DNA of 64,000 nucleotides, taken from the NCBI GenBank assembly GCA_002401695.1, contig NVTV01000003.1, positions 372,001 to 436,000 of the forward strand, given 5' to 3'. This DNA comes from Alphaproteobacteria bacterium. Its GTDB lineage: Bacteria; Pseudomonadota; Alphaproteobacteria; Micavibrionales; Micavibrionaceae. The translations under genes were made by a program, and so were the position numbers. Below are positions 43,708 to 52,800 of the stretch, piece after piece (position 1 is the first letter of the stretch; each line of letters begins with the position of its first letter). A model generated the notes under the pieces. It saw nothing but the letters and a program-made list of their open reading frames with translations. It was not told the origin of the DNA and made no database searches.

Positions 43708-46347
43708 ATGTCTAAAAAAATGCTTATCGATGCAACGCACAAAGAAGAGACGCGTGTTGCGATTACCGATGGAAATAAACTTATAGAATATGATTACGAG
43801 AGCCAAAGCCGCAAACCTTTAAAAGGTAGTATCTTTTTGGCGAAGGTTACACGGGTTGAACCGTCTTTGCAGGCGGCGTTCGTTAGTTTTGGTGGAAATC
43901 GTCATGGTTTCTTACCGTTTTCAGAAATACATCCTGATTACTTTAAAATTCCGGTTGCTGATCGCGAAGCCTTAATGGCCGAGCAAGAGGCTCTGATTCA
44001 AGAACATGATGAAGAAGAGGCCCTTGAAGACGAGAGCCCAGATAGTGATGATGCAGACGCTGAAGGTACTGATGCTGAAGAAAATGATGCACCTGCGGAT
44101 ACCGGCGATGATGCCAGCGCGGATGCTGATGCTGAAAAAGAAGCAGAGCCAAAGAAAAAAGGCAGGAAACCTGCTAAAGCGAAAAAAGAAGATGCTGATG
44201 CGGCGGACGCCAAGTCTGAAAAAACGGATGCGAAGAAAAAGGCGGATGTTAAGGATGGTGCCAAGGCGAAGGATGCAGCGCCAAGTGATGCTGATGTAGA
44301 TCCTGAGGCTGCCAGTGATGTTGACGGGAATGTCGCGTTGCCTGCTGTTGATGAGGCTGCGGAGGATAGTGCTGCTGTTGAGGCTGCGGAAAACGCGGAT
44401 AAGGATGGCAACAACAAGAGAAATAATAATCGCGGTGGACGCGGTCGTGGACGCGGTGGTCGTGGGCGCGGGAATAAGCGTTCACAATATCGTAATCGTA
44501 ATGTTGAAGTTGTCGGTGGCGAGGAAAGTGATGATTCTCAACGTTTTCGCTTTAACTTGCGTCGCAAATATAAAATTCAGGAAGTTGTAAAGCGCGGCCA
44601 AATTATGCTGGTTCAGGTGAATAAAGAAGAGCGCGGCAATAAAGGTGCTGCTGTTGGCTCATACCTTTCTTTGCCGGGTCGTTATTGTGTTTTGATGCCA
44701 AACAGCCCGCGTGCGGGCGGTGTTAGCCGTAAGATCGCAAATCAAAAAGACCGTGCGCGCATGAAGGACATTGTTAAAAGTCTGGATGTGCCGAAGGGTA
44801 TGTCGGTTATTGTTCGCACCGCCGGTGTGACACGTACAAAGGCCGAGATTAAACGCGATTTGGATTACCTGATGCGTTTGTGGAATAATATCCGTGAGCT
44901 TACTTTGGAATCAACAGCGCCTGCGATTGTGTATGAGGAAGCTGATCTGATTAAACGATCTGTGCGCGATCTTTATACGAGTGATGTTGATGAAATTCAA
45001 GTTGCCGGTGAGGCAGGATACAAGACAGCAAAAGAGTTCATGGAAATGTTGATTCCTTCCCATGCCAAGAAGGTTAAGCATTACGAAAGTGGACAATTGC
45101 CTTTGTTCAATCGTTTTCAAATTGAAAGCCAGATTAACGAAATTGGCCAGCCTGAAGTTCGTTTGAGGTCTGGTGGTTATCTTGTGATTAATCCTACGGA
45201 AGCACTGGTTTCTGTGGATGTGAACTCTGGTAAGTCGACAAAAGGCCGTCATATTGAAGAGACTGCTCTTAAAACAAATTTAGAGGCCGCCGAAGAAGTT
45301 GCGCGTCAATTGAAGCTGCGTGATTTGGGCGGTTTGGTTGTGATCGACTTTATCGATATGGAACATCGCGGTAATAATGCGAAGGTTGAACGCCGTATGA
45401 AGGAGGCGTTGTCTTCGGATCGTGCGCGTGTTCAAGTGGGCCGTATCTCTTCCTTTGGCTTGATGGAATTGTCACGCCAAAGATTAAGCCCTAGCTTGAT
45501 CGAAGCGCAGTTTGAGCAATGCCATAATTGTAGTGGTATCGGCTTGGTGCGTACAGATGATGCGATGTCTATTCTCGTATTACGTGCGATTGAAGAAGAA
45601 GGCATACGCGGTCGCGCGGCGCAGGTTATTGTGCAAGTGACAAGCAGTGTTGCACTGTACACTCTTAACTTTAAACGTAAGAAATTGGCGCAAATAGAAG
45701 AGCGTTATAATATGGAGATATTATTACGTGTTGATGATGAGATTGCGGCCTCAGATTACCGTGTAGAGGTTTCCAAGCCTGCTGTTTCGGGTGATAAGTC
45801 TGATGAAGATGCTACGCCGAACGTTGTTGTTTCGGAAGGTGGTGACGATAAGTCAGATGGCAATCGTCGCCGTCGTGGTCGCCGTGGTGGTCGTAATCGT
45901 AATAATCGCAACGAGGCTGATCAGGCAGAGAATAATGTGCAAGATGAAAATGCACAGGATAATAAGGCACAGGATAAGCCGCGGGATAGTGAAAAGCCTT
46001 CGGATAAAAAATCTGCTGACAAAGCACCGAGCGATAAAGAGGATAAGCCAAAGCGTCGCGGCGGTCGTCGTAAGAAAGAGGATACCTCTTCTTCTGATGT
46101 TGCCGCGTCTGGTGATGAAGGTGCAAAACCGTCTAAGCCTGCCGAAAAGGTGGAAGCCCCTGCGAATGATGATACTGCGAAGAAACCGGTGCGTAAACGT
46201 GCGCCAGCCAAGAGTAAGGATGCTGTTGCGGTAGCGGAGAAAAAAGCGCCTTTATCAAAGAAAGATGAGGAGCCCTCTGCTGCGAGCCAGCATGAAACGG
46301 TTAATCAGGCACCGAAAAAGAAGAAAAAGGGTTGGTGGAATAGATAA
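43708..46347 (+). CDS. rne: Ribonuclease E
   Basis: RNase E is the main endonuclease of mRNA decay and rRNA/tRNA processing. The 879-residue protein starts MSKKMLIDATHKEETRVAI. The S1 domain begins at about residue 35 (GSIFLAKVTRVEPSLQAAFVSFG) but is split by a long Asp/Glu/Ala/Lys insert from about 95 to 230 and an Arg/Gly box (RGGRGRGRGGRGRG) near 255; it resumes at RFRFNLRRKYKIQEVVKRGQ. The catalytic DNase-I-like part has VSVDVNSGKST and VIDFIDM; the zinc-link is CHNC at 605-608. The C-terminal 180 residues are charged, Arg/Lys/Asp-rich and disordered, ending GWWNR, and probably scaffold a degradosome. An upstream in-frame start at 43672 lacks support. Confidence 0.95.
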   Translation: MSKKMLIDATHKEETRVAITDGNKLIEYDYESQSRKPLKGSIFLAKVTRVEPSLQAAFVSFGGNRHGFLPFSEIHPDYFKIPVADREALMAEQEALIQEHDEEEALEDESPDSDDADAEGTDAEENDAPADTGDDASADADAEKEAEPKKKGRKPAKAKKEDADAADAKSEKTDAKKKADVKDGAKAKDAAPSDADVDPEAASDVDGNVALPAVDEAAEDSAAVEAAENADKDGNNKRNNNRGGRGRGRGGRGRGNKRSQYRNRNVEVVGGEESDDSQRFRFNLRRKYKIQEVVKRGQIMLVQVNKEERGNKGAAVGSYLSLPGRYCVLMPNSPRAGGVSRKIANQKDRARMKDIVKSLDVPKGMSVIVRTAGVTRTKAEIKRDLDYLMRLWNNIRELTLESTAPAIVYEEADLIKRSVRDLYTSDVDEIQVAGEAGYKTAKEFMEMLIPSHAKKVKHYESGQLPLFNRFQIESQINEIGQPEVRLRSGGYLVINPTEALVSVDVNSGKSTKGRHIEETALKTNLEAAEEVARQLKLRDLGGLVVIDFIDMEHRGNNAKVERRMKEALSSDRARVQVGRISSFGLMELSRQRLSPSLIEAQFEQCHNCSGIGLVRTDDAMSILVLRAIEEEGIRGRAAQVIVQVTSSVALYTLNFKRKKLAQIEERYNMEILLRVDDEIAASDYRVEVSKPAVSGDKSDEDATPNVVVSEGGDDKSDGNRRRRGRRGGRNRNNRNEADQAENNVQDENAQDNKAQDKPRDSEKPSDKKSADKAPSDKEDKPKRRGGRRKKEDTSSSDVAASGDEGAKPSKPAEKVEAPANDDTAKKPVRKRAPAKSKDAVAVAEKKAPLSKKDEEPSAASQHETVNQAPKKKKKGWWNR

Positions 46348-46396
46348 TATATTCCTCTCTATTTTTCACAGAGATTTTTCGTATAAGTATTTAAGA

Positions 46397-46422
46397 GTGG
46401 GCTTTATTAAGCCCGCTTTTTT
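46397..46422 (+). terminator. Intrinsic terminator of rne
   Basis: Stem GTGGGCTT/AAGCCCGC (one T-G pair) with a TATT loop, followed by six T's, about 50 bases after the rne stop. Confidence 0.85.
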
Positions 46423-46434
46423 ATGTAGGTTGTT

Positions 46435-47154
46435 TCAGCGTGGAATAAGCACTTGATAGAACGTATAGATATCTTGCCCAGATCCGAATTCATAGACACA
46501 GCCTGCGGATTTTCCTTGCACCTCGGGGGCATCGTTTGTTACGTTTGCGTCGCCAATGGAAATGGCGTTTATGGTTGTGCTGTACGTGCCTGTAAAGGCT
46601 GTTCCTTCAAAGATGTCCTGTATTTGCGGCGCATCGCCGCCGGTATTTGTAATGCCCTGAATTTTATTGATTTGCAGGCAGATCGATTGCGGAATATTTT
46701 TCGCTATCAGGAGTAATTCCGTACAGCGGTTATTGACGTCTTCGCACCCTGACAGATATACGCGGTTTTCTGTGGAAACGTGCCAAATATCTGTATGTGT
46801 GTTGTCACCTATGAGTTCCGCAGGGGTTCGGTAGGCGATCCCGCCGCCTGCAACATGAAAGACTTCACAGTCTGTGCTGATGCAGTTTGTATTATCGTGG
46901 GCGGTGCTGATATCTACGAAATTGAGGTCATTTTCACTGACACCGTTTAACAGCATTTTTTGTACGGTGGCTTCTACGGATTTGGCGTAATTGAGCATGG
47001 AGGATGCTTTTATGCGGGCGCGTTCAACATTACCTGCCTGATCAACGGATGCGCTATTGCGGCTGATAACACCGGTTAGAAATGCAAGCAGAGCGACGGC
47101 AAGCAGTATAAACCACAGAACGTTTCCACTTTGGTTTCGAAGGGCATCTTTCAT
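46435..47154 (-). CDS. Pilin-like bitopic protein, unknown function
   Basis: A 239-residue protein with a short polar head ending QSGNV, then a hydrophobic helix at about residues 12-30 (LWFILLAVALLAFLTGVI), then an extended amphipathic helix and a Cys-containing globular domain (Cys pairs in NCISTDCE and GCEDVNNRC). The layout is like a type IV pilin or pseudopilin, but the conserved Glu at +5 is absent, so prepilin processing is doubtful. It lies four bases downstream of the aminotransferase gene. It might be a component of a secretion apparatus, as the later DotA/TraY genes could suggest; this is inference. Confidence 0.7.
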   Translation of the reverse strand: MKDALRNQSGNVLWFILLAVALLAFLTGVISRNSASVDQAGNVERARIKASSMLNYAKSVEATVQKMLLNGVSENDLNFVDISTAHDNTNCISTDCEVFHVAGGGIAYRTPAELIGDNTHTDIWHVSTENRVYLSGCEDVNNRCTELLLIAKNIPQSICLQINKIQGITNTGGDAPQIQDIFEGTAFTGTYSTTINAISIGDANVTNDAPEVQGKSAGCVYEFGSGQDIYTFYQVLIPR

Positions 47155-47158
47155 GTCT

Positions 47159-48316
47159 CTATGATTGCCAGTTTTTTAAGCGCTTGCAAGCCTCAATAAT
47201 ATTTTCCTGACTATCGGCGTAGCAAATGCGAATATTGCCGTGTCCGCGCGTTAAATCGAAATCTACGCCCGGTGTGGTGGAGACTTTTGCTTCACTTAGC
47301 ATTTTAGAGCAGAAAGCTTCGCTGTCATTGCTTAAATGATGAACATTGGCATAGACATAGAATGCGCCGGCGGCATTGGTAATGTCTGTAATGCCTGCTT
47401 TGGGCAGTTCATTCATCAGGATCTCGCGGTTTTTGCGATAATTTTCAACATAGCCGTCCAGAACATCAAGGTGATCGAAAATCTTATAAGCCAGATGTTG
47501 GGATATTGTCGGCGCGGAGACAAACAGGCTTTCGGCAAGTTTTTTTGCATTATTGGTCATGTTATCGGGAATAATACTCCACCCTAATCGCCAGCCAGTC
47601 ATGGCAAAATATTTCGAAAATGTATTTAAAACGATGACGTTTTTTGAGTATTTGCGCGCTGTTTGTGCTTTTGCGCCATAGGTAATGCCGTGATAGGCCT
47701 CATCGGAAAATAGCCGGATGTTTTTTGCGTCACACCAGTTGCAAATCTTTTCCAGTTCGGTTTCATCAATCATTGTGCCTGATGGATTTGAGGGGGAATT
47801 GATGATCAGGCCGTCAAAAGTCTGGCCGCAATTTTCCAGTAACGCGACGGTGGGCTGGTAGTTATCTTCGGCTCTGGACTCAATTTCGATGGTTTCGATG
47901 TTGAGCGCTTTTAGCATGTTGCGATAGGCGGGATATGTCGGTGTTGTCAGGGCCACGCGGTCTCCCACATCAAAGGCGGCGAGGAGGCTGATGATAAAGG
48001 CACCTGATGATCCTGCGCCGAGCATGATGTTATCTGCACTGACATCTACACCGTAATATGTTTTGTAATATTGCGCGATGCGCTCTCTTAGGGCGGGCAT
48101 GCCAATGGCTTCGGTATAGCCTTGGCGGGGGTCGGATTGTATTTTTGAAATGGCATAGTCCAGAGCCTCTTGTGGTGCGCCGACATTTGGTTGCCCCGCG
48201 CCCATGCGCACGATATCAATCCCTTGCGCTTCGCGTTCATTAACCTGACGCAATATATCCAGTGCGCGGAATGTGGCGATATCGGAGCGGTCGGAAATTT
48301 TAAATGTGTCAGTCAT
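47159..48316 (-). CDS. PLP-dependent aminotransferase, class I/II
   Basis: A 385-residue fold-type I aminotransferase. PLP-binding residues are in NSPSNPSGTMIDE (about 173-185, Asn), LFSDEAYHGITYG (Asp/Tyr), and the Schiff-base Lys235 in NTFSKYFAMTGWRLGW. The C-terminal NIRICYAD has the carboxylate-binding Arg. The AGQPNVGAP opening resembles aspartate/aromatic-type enzymes, but the substrate is unclear. It is distinct from the paralogue at 20.7 kb. It is co-transcribed with the pilin-like gene. Confidence 0.92.
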   Translation of the reverse strand: MTDTFKISDRSDIATFRALDILRQVNEREAQGIDIVRMGAGQPNVGAPQEALDYAISKIQSDPRQGYTEAIGMPALRERIAQYYKTYYGVDVSADNIMLGAGSSGAFIISLLAAFDVGDRVALTTPTYPAYRNMLKALNIETIEIESRAEDNYQPTVALLENCGQTFDGLIINSPSNPSGTMIDETELEKICNWCDAKNIRLFSDEAYHGITYGAKAQTARKYSKNVIVLNTFSKYFAMTGWRLGWSIIPDNMTNNAKKLAESLFVSAPTISQHLAYKIFDHLDVLDGYVENYRKNREILMNELPKAGITDITNAAGAFYVYANVHHLSNDSEAFCSKMLSEAKVSTTPGVDFDLTRGHGNIRICYADSQENIIEACKRLKNWQS

Positions 48317-48570
48317 AATTTGAGATATATCCAGAAAAATGTAGCGTTACGAGCTAACACAAAGCCTGAAATATCGTTGTAAATCAAGCTGAAAAGAGTG
48401 CTTATGGAATTATTTAGCGTTTGTTGTGGTTGGTCGTTTGTATATTTATTGTTTCGTGTGTTTTTAAAATTTGCGCAATCGGTGTGTCCATGTGGATTCT
48501 TTTTGCTATATTGTGTTTATCGCGATACTATGACCGTAATTTACAGATACATGAAATAAAAGGTTTTACA

Positions 48571-49158
48571 ATGTTCTTACGTGTTACAGCACTTCTATCT
48601 CTTTTTGCAATAATTTTCAGCATGTCAGGAATAGCGCGCGCTGATACCTCGGAAGCTTTGCTGAATGCGCAATCGGATGCGTTGAAAGGTATTGTGACCG
48701 GTCTTGTTCCAACGTTAACGCGAGATGAGGCAGGTCATTTTATTGCAATGTATAAAAACTATACAATGTACAGCATGGTTAAGGCGGTGAGTGCGGATGT
48801 TGAAAATGCGATTGATAAATGTTCGGGCAATAACAAGTCAATGGCAGAAGATTTGCAGGGTAGGTTTAAGCAATGGGATGATACTATCGGTGGGATGATG
48901 AAAGAATCTTTGGCAAACATCAATAACATGGCTATTTCGCAGAGTTATATATCGCAAGCAAAGTTAAAAACGATGTTTAGTTTGATAGATGAAGTGCGCG
49001 CGGTTAATTCTTCTCGTTTTGAAACCGCGCCGGTAACAACACCCGAAGCCTGTGAGTTCATGATGAGTAAGATGGATGAAACAGAAGGGAGTATGGGTAG
49101 TTTTTTGAGACAATCATTGTCTAGCTATCCTAATTTGTTGAAAGCAACACAGCAGTAA
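48571..49158 (+). CDS. Small secreted helical protein, unknown function
   Basis: A 195-residue exported protein. The signal peptide covers about residues 1-25 (ALLSLFAIIFSMSGIARA). The mature protein is helical and polar, with many Met, Ser, Asn and Gln, and two cysteines (DKCSGNN, EACEFM) that may form a disulfide. ATG 48571 is chosen because it begins the signal peptide; the in-frame stretch from 48421 is hydrophobic and unlikely to be translated. No family recognised. It stands alone just before the glycosyltransferase pseudogene. Confidence 0.75.
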   Translation: MFLRVTALLSLFAIIFSMSGIARADTSEALLNAQSDALKGIVTGLVPTLTRDEAGHFIAMYKNYTMYSMVKAVSADVENAIDKCSGNNKSMAEDLQGRFKQWDDTIGGMMKESLANINNMAISQSYISQAKLKTMFSLIDEVRAVNSSRFETAPVTTPEACEFMMSKMDETEGSMGSFLRQSLSSYPNLLKATQQ

Positions 49159-49193
49159 AATAATTTCATTTTATATCCGGTATTGTAAACGCG

Positions 49194-49593
49194 ATGAAAA
49201 TTCTTCAAGTTTGAGTGGGTGCGTTACATTAATAATTTTGCAGAAACGGAAATATTCGAAACTGCTGTAGGCCGCAGTGCATACGGTGTTTCGGGGTTCT
49301 GGCTTATGTTTGGGTCTCAGAAAGCTACATAGTAGCAAATATTTAACACCCTTATTCGCGCTGTTGCTGCGTTGTTTGATGCCGCAGATATATATGTGTT
49401 TTCTTCGCGTATGAGCTGTTTGGCACTGTTTTTGTGCAGGCATGGGCGAAAAAACATCATTAATTACGACCGATTCGGCTGGGCCGCGCAGTTTGTTCGC
49501 CATGAAGAGGATGGGCTGATAACCCCAATTGGTGATGTCGCGGTGATGAGCGCATCAATTGCGCGCGTGATATCAAAATTCCTTGTGCAGTAA
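49194..49593 (+). pseudogene. Decayed glycosyltransferase family 4 gene
   Basis: Pieces of a GT-B glycosyltransferase occur in the right order but in three reading frames. MKILQV opens the gene at 49194. AETEIFETAVGR (about 49243) matches the usual GGAETFFExxV region. LFDAADIYVFSSR (about 49366) is the typical ADxFVFPSR. VQAWAKK (49434-49454) matches (I/L)EAWAxG. LITTDSAGPR (49460-49489) and FVRHEEDGLITPIGDV (to about 49545) are the sugar-nucleotide-binding C-terminal elements. Several stop codons and frame changes separate them, and only 400 bases remain of the expected 1100 or so, so most of the middle has been deleted. No function is left. Confidence 0.75.
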
Positions 49594-49886
49594 AGTGCTT
49601 GAAAGTGGCTATCACAGGTATATACAGAGGTTTGTGAAGGAGAGGGCAGTTCAAGAATATATTAATATGCACACCATGGAAAAGTTGTATATTTTTCTTC
49701 TCACATATAGTCGCGCACGTATATGCAAATTAAATTTGTAAAAATCCCTACAATATGTAAGAATAAGCCTAACTTCGTAAATAAAGCCGTAGAAACAGCG
49801 CAAATAATATAAGAAAAACAAAGCGTTTCCACAGGTCGAAGATGGTGATTAAAAAGGGCGAATGCCTTGAAAATAAAGGGTGAATA
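49594..49886. other. Intergenic region upstream of the large unknown gene
   Basis: 293 bases with no convincing gene. It is AT-rich and probably contains the promoter of the 1429-codon gene. An AAAGGGTGA purine stretch lies just before ATG 49887. Confidence 0.35.
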
Positions 49887-52800
49887 ATGGTAGATACCAA
49901 TAATTCCAACACAGTAGAGTTAACGCAAGATGACCTTAATGAGGTTAATCGTGAATTTTCTATGCTTGCTGCGGCTTTAGGCACACCTCTCTCAGCTGAT
50001 TTTGTTTATACGCCGGAAGCTGGCGCCCAGCTAAAAATTATACTGGATGCGGCATTACGTGATGCGCAGATTGTATTGGATACGGGTATCGTTGATGGTT
50101 CTATTATAAACCTTGGTCCTTTACCACCTGTTACGAATAAAGATATTTTGGCGGATATAATTTCCAAAGGTTCGGGTGGTGCTATCGATACAGGGACAGT
50201 CTTGGGCTTTATTGATGATGCCGAGCAGAACATATCTATCCTTGATCAGGTGAGCGTGCAGTTGGCATCGGCTACGAATTCTAGCACTGTGTCTGCAGAG
50301 GCAAAGCCTGTGCCAGTTGATTCTTCTATTCAATCTGACCCGCGTATTGCTCGTATTGAAACAGCATTAACACAAATTGTACCGATCTTGAATGGATTGG
50401 AAAATATGGGGTCGCTGACGTTACGGCCGACCACAGAGATTCCGGTTCCTGGAACAGTTGATGGGTATTTAGATCAAGCTTCTTTGGATTCTTATCAGCA
50501 GACTATGCAACAATTGAATTATCTTGTTGCTGTTAATGATGTAAATGTAGTTAGTCAAGCGAGTATGATTGCAGGTACGACAAGTTTGCCATTGGATCAG
50601 AAAATTGCGCATTTCGTTCCTGCAAATGCAGAGGGTATTGAAGAATTACTTGTTGAAAGTATTACGAAGTCAATTACCGAAAAAGGTGTGGAACTGAGTA
50701 CTCTAAAGGGGTCCGGGACTGCTACAGCAGCGCAAATCTCTGCTTTAAATGCAGAAATTATTGAGTTGAATACGCTGAAAACGCAAACAATCCCACAAGT
50801 TCTGCAAGATATGGCCGCATTGCATGCGTCAAATTCTTTGTCTGTCGCGGTTAATATGCGCATGAGTGAGCCTGAAACGGTTATTGTACAAACGTCGACT
50901 AACCCTACAGGTGTTGCTACCCCTGTTACCCCTGTCGTTTCAAATTCAGCGGGTTCAGGAACGTCGCTTGCGGATGCGGATGCGGATGTTGATACGTCTG
51001 TTGCTGATATTTTAAGTGGTAATGCGACGGCACAAAATGCAAATGAGGTTGATACTTCCATTAAGATTGTGGAAGAGACTTTATTTGAATTGGGTGGTCA
51101 GCTTGATAAAATGGTTGGTCAGTTTGGCGGGATTGCGCAAAGTCTTGCGGGTTCTCTGGTTACGCCACTGACACAAGCGGATCTGGATGATAGAGATCCG
51201 GATGGTAATCGGGTTCTGGGCGAAAATTCTCAAGATTTGACGTCTAAGCTGGTTATGATGTTGAAGACATTGAATGGTGAGAAAAATCCAAATGGTGTTT
51301 ATACCGAGTCTATTGGCCGCCAGCTTCAAATAGCAATTTTGACTAAAGACGATTTTTCAATGATACGCGAGCAATTGGGAATTGATAAGGTAACGCCGGC
51401 AGAGGCACAGGCATTAATTGCACGTCCACCGACAGAAGTGCCACCATTGGCTGAGGGCGCGGATGCGGCGCAACAGGCTGCGCATACTGCGGCAACGGCA
51501 ACATATAATCAGCAAAAAGTAGAATATGAGGCGTCAGCGGCCAAGACGGATAAGTTAAATGTTTTATTCCATAGTCTTGATGTGTTGAGACAAAATGGTG
51601 TGCTTGATGAAGAAAGAGCCAGATCAACGACCAAGATGAACATGATCATGGATGGTCTTGCGGGGGCATTGGATAAATTTGCGCCCGGCTTTAAGGATGC
51701 TTTGAAAGATTTCTTCACGAATAGTGATTTCGGCAAGATGATCGGTGGCATGCTGACGATGTTCGGAATTAATATTAATCGCCTTTGGGGTGATAAAGAT
51801 GATAGTGCCGCGCTGAAAAATGCTGCTGGGCTTGTGGGTGATGGGTTTGAAACCTCCTTTGATAAAATCGCTGCTGACAATAATCTTGATCCTAAACTTG
51901 ATTTTGATAAAATTATGGATCTAACAAAAGATAGCTTCCAAGATCAAATGGATGGCTTTCTCCCCCGTAATGCGATGAAGTTGATGCTGGGTAATGCTGA
52001 TGCTGAACAAATAAATGCGGCTTTAGCCGATGCGATGAATCGTGCGTCGAGTGCAACTGATATGGAAGGTGCAAAGCAAATTTTTGTAGATAGACTTGTT
52101 CAAATTGGGGAAGCATACAAAAATGGTACGAGTATAACTTTGCTGACGCATGTGGAAACAATAGGTCAGACGATTGAAGATGTTGTTGCTGAGCGTCCGG
52201 AACTTGCTGCATCTACCTCCGTGTCTGCATCAACAACATCGACTGTGCAGTCATCTGTATCAGCTGCGGCTTATGTTGCAAGTGAGCCAGCCGTTGATTT
52301 GCCGGTCGTTACGGCAGGTGAAACGCACGTTGAATTGGCGTATGACCCTAGTACAGAGGATTTCGAACAAGATCCGGAGCGTTTCTCGAAAGGCCGCGTG
52401 GCAACAATACAAGAGGTTTTGCATAGTAATGCGGCGTTGTTGGGTATATCTGCGGTAAACCCCGATTTCATGTATTTGGATAAAGAGGCAAATGAATTTA
52501 CCGATACGATGACCAGAGAGACATGCGGTGTTTTTGAAGAGGTTTGGATTCGCGCGAATATCCATGCAATGGTAGAAGCGGAAACCGAAATTACACAAGA
52601 AGGTCTGGATGAGATTGCACAGACAAGATTATCATCTGAAAACATGGGTGTGATTTTAACGTACATGCATGATAAGGATGTGCCGCAAGCTGATATTGAT
52701 GCTTTTTCTCAAAACATGTTGGCTTTGGATAAGGATTTTGCGTCTTCCGCAGATGGTTCAACGCAAACTGTTAGTGTTTTTGATCAGGCTTTGTTGTGGG

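Noticed and set aside
43998-44417. Minus-strand Ser/Ala-rich open frame inside rne
   Set aside because: It is the reverse image of the acidic low-complexity insert; no ribosome site and repetitive composition.
48421-48570. N-terminal extension of the small secreted protein
   Set aside because: It would add a hydrophobic, Cys-rich stretch ahead of a perfect signal peptide that starts at 48571.
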